Source of the DNA: Aquila chrysaetos chrysaetos
Taxonomy: Eukaryota > Chordata > Aves > Accipitriformes > Accipitridae
Assembly (NCBI RefSeq): GCF_900496995.4
Contig: NW_024470381.1
Coordinates: forward strand, 62,001 to 126,000
Reading direction: 5' to 3'
DNA length: 64,000 nt
Part shown: positions 54,958 to 64,000 of the stretch, in pieces
Layout of the letters: every line of letters begins with the position of its first letter
Position numbering within the stretch: position 1 is the first letter of the stretch
Position numbers and translations under genes: made by a program
The notes under the pieces: generated by a model
What the model was told of the DNA's origin: nothing
Database searches by the model: none
Seen by the model: the letters and a program-made list of their open reading frames with translations, nothing else

Positions 54958-57900
54958 ACTCAATATTCCATGTGTATTGACTGAGAGCTGGGCCAGTGGT
55001 GAAGCTGAAGGCAGGAGCGCGAGGTGCACGACGGCGCGGACACACAAGCGGACCCATTCTGCGGGTGCCTAGAACTGACACGTGTAGCACCCCCCAGCCT
55101 GGCCATTGACCACAGCAAAATGCCCCCGACTCTTGAAGCAAGCCCTAGAGCTAAGCCGACACAGCAGGATGCGAGTCGGACCAAGGGATGAGCTCTCCCG
55201 GCACGCCTCGACCCTCATAGGACCGGGCAACGGCCCTGGCACCCCACCAAAGTAGCGCATACTGCGGGACTTCGGAGCGCAGCAGTAGGCCCCGACCGGA
55301 GGGGCAGCCACCCATTCGCCCCACCCCCCTCCACCCCCATACCCAATCTTTTTATGCCCCTCACTCCTACCCCATCCCAGCGAGACCGTACAGCCCCAGC
55401 CTCCGACACCCGCCTCCGCCCCATCGCCCCGCCGGAGAAGACCTGCCACCGGGAGGAGGAGAATCTGCGAATTGAGGTGCTCGCGCGCGCGACACACTAC
55501 AGAGGATCGACCCCCGTGTATACCCCCCGGACCACCCCCCCATTATCTCCCGCCGGGAGCCATCGGGAACCCCCTTCACCCGATACCAAAGACCTGTGGC
55601 ACGGCCTATGCCCATACGAGGGGACCGTTACGCGTTGGCTCTGCCCAGCAATCATGGGTGGGAGCAGATCGAAAGCCCCTCCCCTCGTCACCCCACATCG
55701 CCACTTCATACAGCAATCTTGGCGGCTCGGGGGCGGTCCCCCAGATCCGGGTGAGGGAACCCGTCTTCCTTCCACGAGCGGAGCACCCTCGCCCCGACCC
55801 CCCGGCCGCACCCCCCCCCTTACGCAGGCATGCACGGGGCTCGCCTACCCACTCCTGATCAGCAGCCCCCACCCGTCACCTTGCCTCAAGCGGCCACGCA
55901 GGTGGTAACGGCCACCTGCCCGGTGCTTTGTTTTGAGTGGCGGGACACAAACAGGTGGGCGGCACAGTCTGGGCATGAGGTGCTGCCTAGCGGTGTCCCC
56001 ATACCTGGCGGCGCGTGCTCCCTGTTCCTCTACTGCTTGAACATACCACTGCCCCCTGAGCATAATGACCCACTCCTGGGCACCCCGCTGCCCACCCCGC
56101 GCGGACACCCGTGCGCTTGCCCCTCATTTCCTGCGGGTGCCCTCCCCCAATACCATCCTGAGGTCATCCCCACCCTGGGCGCTGCACTCCCACATCCATC
56201 ACGGACACGTGTCCCCATCCCTGTGGTGCTCCCCATCCGATCCTGCGTGACTTGGCCCCTGATCCCTGGCCGATTATGCTCCCCATCCCTCCGCGCTTAT
56301 GCTCCCCCATCACTGCGGTGTCCCAATCTCAATCCCTGGGGACGGGACTCCTCCCCAACCTGCATCTGCGCGTGCTCCCATATAGCCCCACCCTGAGGTG
56401 CCCCCATCCATCCCCCAACTTGAGCACCTTTGTGGCCGAGCGGTGGAGGTCGGTGTTCCCTGTGGCGTGAATATAACCTAGCGCTGCGCGCCATGTCGAC
56501 GGAGCCTTATCATCCACTCAGCCCCCATCTACTCTGACATGCCCCCCTCCCACCATGTGCACCTTTGTGCATCAAGCCGGCGCGACAGCAGCTACAGAAG
56601 AAGCTGGCAACGCAGTCTGACCCTTCGACGTGGCTTATACTTATGATGCGAACCCCCCAGCTCTGGGGCGGAGCCCTACGACCGTGAGCTGGGGGCCCGC
56701 GAGGGTCACCTGCGGGGCGCAGGACGCTGCACATGGTGGCGGATGAGGAGCCGACGTGGCGAGCGAGACGCACTGCGGAAGCCAGGCCTGATGCATCTGA
56801 AGTGGCCATAGGGGCGTATTAAGCGAAGGTTTGGGTGTGGAATGAGACGACAGATTTTGAGGCAGCAGTGAGCCGCCGGGCGGATAAGACATTCATGTGC
56901 GAGCGAGTCGGGGCGACGTCGAATCGAGCTCTTTTTTAACGAAGCAACATGGGGCACGCGACCCCTTTTTTTTCCCCTGCTGGCAGGGCAAGGCGCGTGT
57001 GAATCCAGGGAAAGTGCCGGCCTGAGGGGAGCGAAAGGCAGAAAGACAGGAGCCCCGCGGCCCCCGGTCTGCGAGCCCTGCCTGGTTTGTTGGGGCGTAC
57101 AGGCGGGCTGATCGGTGCGCGGTGCGTGCCTGATAAGCCGTCACGCGGGCATGGATAGGGCCGGGCTTGCGCGACTAGCACCATGATGGGCTGCCGTACT
57201 TGGGCTGTAGGCTTAGGGGCTGCTGCAGGGGCTGAGCGGCGTAACAGGCCTTGAACCTGCAGCGGCACGACTGTCGTGGGGGATGAGGGCGACGCATCGT
57301 TGGCTTTGGGTGAGAGGGGGGTCATGGGCTTTGGGAGGGGTTTAGGGCTTTTCGACGGGCTGTGTCGTATAGGCCTGCCCTCGTCAGGGCTGATGGACGA
57401 TGCCACGCGTCCAAAGTTGACCATGGTTCATGAGTAGTGATCAGTGCCATGGCGCTGCACTGAAGTGTCGGGGTGTGTTGCCCCTCTGCGGCGAACTAGG
57501 AAGCTTTTTTTTTTTTTTTTTTCAAGAAGACCGGGACCCCCCAGTCGTCCCCCCCGAACCAGGCCAGCAGCCAACTGAGTCTGCTCCCCCACTCCCCCCC
57601 CCCCCCCCCCCTGGACACCGCGAGGGGCAACAAGCAGCGCGGCCTGCGGCCGCACTACCTAGGCAGGCTGTCGATCCATGCGCCCCACCCTGAGACGTTT
57701 CTTTTCTTTTTGGGGAGTGGGAGATCGAGCCCCTGGATGGGGCCGCGCGGGGAAGAGGCAGCCGCCTGACACACTCGGCCCGGCTGCGCGCGGTCCGAGC
57801 CCCACCAGGTCCCCAGCCCCCTGTGCCTGACGCCGGGCGTTAGTCCGCGACCAGATGGGTCCATGGCATCCCTCCCTGAACGCATAGTCTCTTCCCATCC

Positions 57901-59639
57901 TCCTCCAGGATGCGTGCCGTGCTTACGAGAGGCGGCCCACAGCTGCCCCCCACGCCCTACCCGTAATACACAGGTGTCCCCGCTTTTTTTTTTTTTTTTT
58001 TTTTTTCTTCTTTGGCGGGCGCCGAGGCGGCGGGCCGCGTGGAGGCCGGAACCTTTCACGCCCGCCACCCCGGCACCCGGCCGCACCATGCCCCGCAGCC
58101 TGGACCCACTTTTCTCCCAGCAGCCCGATCTCCCGCTACCCCGTGCACCCAATAGGGCCACCGGGGCACCGCACCCCCGCCCCAAAACCTTAATGCCCCG
58201 CTTCCATGATCTTCAAGCCTGCAAAACGCGTTTTCTGCAGAGCTGGAGCAAGCGCCGACGGACGTCGGAGGCTCCCCGCGCGGCGCTTCCCTCGCGTGCC
58301 CCCCGCCGGTGGGAGTCCCCGTATGCACCCAAAAGCAAGCCCCCCAGCTCCCCGCCCGCTTGCCTGCCCCCCAGGCCCCCCGGACCCGCCCTGACCGGTT
58401 GGTGAGGCTGAGCCGTAGCCGTGGGGTAGCGAGTGGCGGGGGCTCCGGAGTGGGATGACATAAGAGTGTAATTGGGGGGGGTCTGGGTGTGTGCAGCAGG
58501 ACGTGAGTTTGAAACGGGGGCCACCGGGCTGCTAGCATAGAGTGGCGTACAGAATTTTTGGAGTGTGGACCGTAGGCAAGCCCGCGCTGCAGATGCTGAG
58601 CAGAGAGTTTGGGGGTCCATGGGGTTCTGGTGTGCTGACCCGCCCTAGCGGTAGCGAGAGGGTTATGGTGCTACGACACCAGCCCCGACCCTTCTGACAG
58701 GATTTACCTGGGCGCGCCCGGTGCCTCCCGAGACCGTCACGCCGAGATGGGCGATGGCAAAGGGGAGCCAGAACTGCAGCGGCATGCTTCAGGGTGGAGG
58801 AGGCCGAAAGGAGGTTGGAGACGCGCGCCTCAGCCCACTACCCGGCTGCAGACCCTGCTAGCCCCCCGAGCCGCCCGCGGAGTCCCGCGCAGTTCTCGAT
58901 GAAGTGGCACGGGTGCTGGCAGATGCCCGCGCACCCATCAAGCGACCGCGGCTGGTTCTATGCAGATGCAAAGCCCAAGGGAACGGCGCTGCCACCAACC
59001 CGGCTACCGCAGTACCAGACAAACTCATCACCCGCCTCCTGCCACGCTCCGCCCCCGACCGCGCGAGCCCCTCTGTCTCCGGTGACACCGGTGCCTACAG
59101 TCCCCGACCGCCACCCCTGCTCCGGTGGTAGAGCTCCCGAAGGCGTCGCGCACACCCGCACAGCCCCCCACACAGTCCCAGCAGCCCAGCACCCGCCCCG
59201 CGTAACGGATGCTGCGGTCCCGACCACCGGGGGTGCCACGGTGGCCCTTAGATCCCTTTGGAGTGACACAGGGTGCCCTGGTGTCCCTTAGGATTCCCTT
59301 ATAGGAGGTGCCACGAGGTTTTAGTACATGGAGTACCCTTTGAGGAGCCCCCTGAGGTTGCAAGTGGTGCCTGGTGTCCCCTTAGCCAGAACCCAAGGGC
59401 AGCCATCCCTTGGGCACCCCCGACTCTTTGGTGCAGGGCGTGCGTTTGCGTGATCCCAGGGCTTCCCCCAGTGTCCCACAGACAATGACAAGCCCAGTGC
59501 GTGCTACCGGTTGCCACCAGACGTGGCCCCTGCCAGTCCCATGCGCAGCTGCACTGTTGAGTGCCAACGGTGTCCAGGAGAGTGTCACCAATGGTCCCAG
59601 GTAGACATAGAGAAGGGGTGGCTAAACCAGGAGGGTCGT

Positions 59640-60300
59640 CCCAAGCGTCCCACCGAATGTTGCCGTAGAAGCCACTAGAAGCAGTGCTCCTGGAGGTGCC
59701 CCAAGGTCCCCCGGGTGCCGTAGAGCACTGGTGCTCTCTGGCGTGCCCAAGGTCCCTCCGGGTAATTGCCCGTAAGTGGTAGAGCACTGAGTCGGGACTC
59801 CTAGGAGGTGCCCCCCAAGGTCCCCGCGGTGCTGAAGAGCACTGCGTGCCTCCTGGATCAAAGTTGGCCCCCCCAAGGTCACCCGAGGTGAATATCGAAG
59901 GCACTGGGGGCTCCTGGAGGTGTGCCCAAGAGGTTTCCCCGTAGGTGCTGCTTGCAAGAGCACTGAGTTGCCTCTGGAGGTGCCCCCAAGCGTTCTCCCC
60001 GCGGGGCTGAAGATGCACTGAGTGCTCAATGAGACGGTGTCCCCAAGGTCCCCCGGGTGCTGTAGAGCACTGGGTGCTCCTGGAGGTGCCCCAAGGTCCC
60101 CCGGGTGCTGAAGAGCACTGACGGTGCTCCTGGATAGGTGAGTCCCAAGGTCCCCGGGTGCCGATTAGAGCACTGGTGTGCAACTCCTGGAGAAGGTGTC
60201 CCCAAGGTCCCCCGGGTTTGCCGTAGTTAGAAGCACTGGGCTGCACCAGGATGCGTGTCCCAGGGGCCCCCGTGTGACCGTACAGCGCCGGCGTGCTCGT
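59640..60300. repeat. Degenerate minisatellite, GTGCTCCTGGAGGTGCCCCA type
   Basis: About ten units of roughly 55-65 bases containing CCCAAGGTCCCCCGGGTG and AGAGCACTG. Units differ by many small indels, and the - strand frame through them (59,299-60,363) is a by-product of the repeat. Confidence 0.8.
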
Positions 60301-61639
60301 TGTGTCCCCCAGACACCTAACCCTGCCTGCAGCAGGAGCTGAAACGCTCGGCCTGCGCGACACCCTCCTCGCCCCGCAGGCGCCCCGGGAGCAATGACTC
60401 TTGCGCTCAACCCTTGGTGCTGTTAGCTAGGGATGCGGCCCTGACCGGGGAGTCATGACAGTGACGCAGAGGCGCGTGGACCTGAGGTAGGGAGAGTGGG
60501 ACTGCCGGGGACAGGTGGCCAGCGACGAGTGGCTGGGTGTGCGCGATGGCATGGGGGACAAGGTGATGGGGGACGGGGTGGCAGGGAGAGTGGTGTGCTC
60601 GGTGCTCAGGGCCGAGTGGAGAGCGCTGTAGTCGGGGGGTGTCGGGGGGGAATGGCAGTGCGGGTGCCAGAGGGTATAGACGGTGTGGGCGACCGGCAAT
60701 GGGACGTGTCCCCAGATGAATGACCCCCAGCCAGCCCAAAACGACGAAGGCATCACAGCGATAGACACAACCGACTTACATCTGCGGCGCCAACATACGG
60801 CCATCGTTTAGACGTCCTCATCGCCAGCGGGATGCCAAAGTAACTCCCCCGAAAGCCACGGCCTGGTGGGATCGGGGACGGGACCTTCGAAACGGAGGGC
60901 CGGGGGGGACGGGGCGGCCCGACCCACAGCTGTGAGGCTGGGGGCGGATGGTGTATGATGGGACCCAATGTTACGGCGCGTTGGCTGGGGACATGGGGGA
61001 CCCCCGGCCACAGCTGCTGGGGCGGAGGGGTTGGGACTTGAGAACCCCCCGACATGGAGGCGCGGGTGGGGACACCTGGGACCCCAGAGCCACAGAGGGA
61101 GATGGCGACAGGTACCCAAGGACCCACACAGCAATGGGCGGAGAGAACCAGAGCGAGTGCGGCCGACCCCGCAACCCATCCACAGAGCCTGGAAGCAGTG
61201 ACTTGGGGATAGAGGACGAAGAGGGGACCAGGGACCCCAATAAACCCCCAAACACCTAGTGAAGCAGGGACAGGAGATGGGACCCCAGTTACCCAACAGC
61301 CCTCGACCGTTGACTGCGGGACGGGAGGGAAGGGGCGGACCATGAACCCCACGTAAATGAGGGACGGGGATGGGCAAAGGGGCTCCCTCCTCCCTAGGAC
61401 ACTGTGGGGAGGGGGTTAGCAGAGGGAGCCCATCTCTGCCACCCCCCCCCAAAAATTCCCCCATCCGGAACGCGTTGCAGGACGCCGCTGAACTGCGCTA
61501 GCCTCGTGCACGACCACGGGGGGTGCGTGCGCCTGGTGCGCCACGGAAGATGCCAGCTTTGCCAACATCCACCAGTGACGGCACCTGCGTCCGTGCTTGG
61601 AGAAGTGCGACCCGTACGGGAAAGGGCTACACCGACTGC

Positions 61640-62850
61640 TACAACTACCTTACTGGTTACCCAGGGATGGGGGGGGGGGGACTCGGCGGGAACTAGGAGT
61701 ATATAGGGCGACATGGTGGGGGTATGGGTTACTGAGGGAGCGCGGATGCCTGAGGCAGGTATGCGTATTGGGGGGTTGTGAGAGTACTTGGGAGGCGTGG
61801 TACTGGGGTCGCGTATGGGGCGTACATGGGAAGGAGTACTGGGGCATGTATGCGGTACTGGGTGGGGATGGTACTGCGCAGGTATGTTCCTGGTGGGGTG
61901 TGAGTACTGGGAGGGGTACTGGGCACATATGCAGGGATACGGGGGAGGCTGAATACTGAGCAGGTAGCGGTACTTGGTGCGGGATGTGAGGTTACTGGGA
62001 GAGGGGTACGGGGCACATCTGGGTACTGAGTGGGTGAGGCATGTTACGAAGGGGTATGGTACGGGGTGGGTGTGTCGTACTGAAGGAGGACGGTGGATAG
62101 GTAGGCGTATGGTACAATGGATATGAGTTACTGGTGAGGGATTCTAGAGGTGTGTATGTGTACTGGGGAGGGATCCTGGAATGAGTCTATTGAGGTACTG
62201 AGGCAGGCGTATATGCAGGCTGCTATGAGATAATGGGAGAGGATACTAGGCATGTATGGGTACTAGGAGGGTGTCGGCGAGAGGTTAATGGGATACAATG
62301 GAGGCTGTTCCTGAGAGGATAATGGCCGTGTGGAAGGGGATATTGGGGTGGTAACAGGTACGGAGGGTGAAATGGTGCAAGTATGGATACTGGAGGGTGC
62401 GTTACCTGGACATGTCGCGCGGTACACTGAGAGAGGAGTATCTAGAGGGTATATGGAGTACTGCGGGGTTATAGCGCGGTACTGCGGTTGAGACGTACTG
62501 TGAAGTACTGGGTGCGGAGGTCTTATTGCGGGGTATGCGGTCTGGAGGAAGGATATGCGGTACATGGCCGAGGGTGTTCAGGTGAATATGCGGTACTGAA
62601 GAGGGTGGTACTGAGAAGGGTATAAACTTCGCGGTATCGGCGGGATGGGAAATTTGGGGATGAAGGCATGATCCTGGAGGAGGGCAGGTAACTGGGTGGT
62701 CTGGGACGCTACTGGGAAGGCGGGTATTGACATGTATATAGCGTACAGGAGAGGAGATACTCGGGGCTGCGTGTGTGTACTGGGAAACTTCACACGTTGG
62801 GGTATTGGCGGCCTATAACCGGTACTGCGCGAGGATGTACTGCGCGTGGC
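61640..62850. repeat. Degenerate repeat built on GGTACTGGG / GTATGGGTACTG
   Basis: Dozens of irregular units of about 20-40 bases with cores TACTGGG, GTATGG and GGGTATG. Unit length is very uneven, which looks more like noisy sequence of a regular minisatellite than an old decayed one. Confidence 0.75.
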
Positions 62851-64000
62851 ATAGGATACTGGAGAGGCGGCTTATGGGGGTATTACAGGTACGGCGCGAG
62901 AATGCTGAACGCGCACTGCAGAGGAGGATGGGGTGGCATGCCGATATGCGGAAGGGGCTACTGCGGTATGGGGCGATACAGGATCTGGGAGGAGGATCAG
63001 GCAGACGCGGCACGGGTTCAGAGCAACAGGGATGCCAGGGGTACAAGTGCAATGGAACGTGGACTGCTGGCGGTCGTACATGGGGCTGGGGGTTCAGGGG
63101 CAGCAGGTAGACCAGGGGTAGCAGTGCCATGGGGAGTGTATGGGTGGGGGGGTTACAGGGTGTCTGGATATGCTCCGCGTATTCCCAGGCATGAAGGTGG
63201 ACAGAGCGATGGCCAGGGCTATGCTTGAACAGCGCGGGGTGGTGTACGCAATGTGGACTATAAGCCGCCTAATTACTGGGACGAGCTGTCCTTACGCCTT
63301 ACTGAGGGCGGAGCCCCGTGCACCGTCCTGCGCCGCCGGCAGCCCCAGTGAGGTGAATCGCACCTGGTGGTGGGGAATAGGTCGGGTACCTCTATGGCAC
63401 GAGCGGTAAGCCCCGGAACTAGTTTGAGGGGTTGAGTATTTGGGGGAGCGGAGCGGCCACCGCCACCCATGACGCCCGGACGATGCGTCCCACGCCAACC
63501 CAAAAGCACCCTAGCCACCGGGAGCGGTACCCACAGCACCCACGGCCCCGAGCGCGGGCACCTAACGGCACCACATCCCTAGGGGATTCCCACATTTGGC
63601 CCCATAAGGCCCGCGCCGGGGGGGTCCCACAGCACCTACGGCCACCCCATAGCTGCAGGGGGGCACCCATGGCCCCAGGGGGGTCCCACAGCACCCACGA
63701 CCCTGAGAGGGACCCTCACCACCCACATCCTTTATGGGGTCCCACAACATCCATGGCCCCAGGGGGGGCCCACAGCACCCACGGACAGCCCCACAGCCAC
63801 CCATGGCCTGGCAGGGCCAGATTTCATGGAACTTCCATGCGACCCCCTACATGGCTTGTGAGTCCTGGGGCGTGCAGCGCGGGTGCGGCCCGGGGAACCT
63901 TCCCCCTGACACCCTCCCCTTACCCCCAGACACTTCCCCATGGGGTGCCGCGCACCAGCCGGCAAGAAGTCTGCAGGGCGGAGGCCTGATGGAAAACGAG

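Larger units (their letters stand above)
54958..64000. other. Gene-free, irregular GC-rich region after the gap
   Basis: I see no exon set that I can assign. The stretch has long T runs (57,507-57,522 and 57,985-58,006), a C run at 57,595-57,612 and several degenerate tandem repeats. Those at 59,640-60,300 and 61,640-62,850 show very frequent single-base insertions and deletions between units. Long frames here follow the repeats, not genes. Part of the HIF3A 5' end may lie here but is not recognisable. Confidence 0.6.

Noticed and set aside
59299-60363. 354-codon - strand frame
   Set aside because: It simply follows the 55-65-base repeat units and has no similarity to any family I know.
61460-61640. 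Cys/Gly-containing fragment that looked like part of a receptor or EGF-type exon
   Set aside because: No continuous frame, no domain pattern and no convincing splice sites in sequence of doubtful quality.

Overview
The window is vertebrate nuclear DNA and almost certainly from a bird, probably a passerine or close relative. It has spliced GT-AG genes, very GC-rich short introns full of minisatellites, a class III (ERVL-like) endogenous retrovirus of a type common in birds, and members of two gene families known to be expanded in birds: maestro HEAT-like repeat (MROH) and CCDC81-like HU-domain genes. The gene order CALM3, PPP5C, HIF3A matches the block that lies on human 19q13.3. In birds this block sits in GC-rich, repeat-laden, poorly assembled sequence.

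Left part (1-27,106): two near-identical copies of an MROH-like gene lie head to tail on the + strand. The right-hand gene (10,935-18,881) is complete, with 19 coding exons that join in phase to 770 codons. The left-hand copy (1,454-7,555) shows only exons 6-19. The duplicated block covers 1,202-9,043 and 12,511-27,106. A 6.7 kb retrovirus copy sits inside the right-hand block, between the MROH stop codon and its poly(A) signal. The left-hand copy preserves the empty site. A solo-LTR-like stretch and a triplicated ZNF143-type motif lie between the two genes.

Middle (27,107-33,300): two exons encode an HU-like DNA-binding fold of the CCDC81 kind, followed by weaker candidate exons. Next come a 1.9 kb minisatellite built from 15- and 18-base units and a CA-rich tandem repeat.

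Right-centre (33,300-54,457), all on the - strand: CALM3 (149 aa, canonical calmodulin), PPP5C (498 aa, TPR plus phosphatase domains, 13 exons) and HIF3A (bHLH-PAS, at least 13 exons seen; the first part is lost in an assembly gap). CALM3 senses Ca2+, PPP5C is the Hsp90-linked TPR phosphatase, and HIF3A is a hypoxia-inducible transcription factor. They are independent genes sharing a conserved neighbourhood, not a pathway. Around the CALM3 first exon lies a cluster of six exact RFX X-box matches.

Right end (54,958-64,000): after a 500-base N gap there is 9 kb of GC-rich, irregular minisatellite-like sequence in which I can support no gene. Its repeat units vary by many small insertions and deletions, as in poorly corrected long-read sequence.
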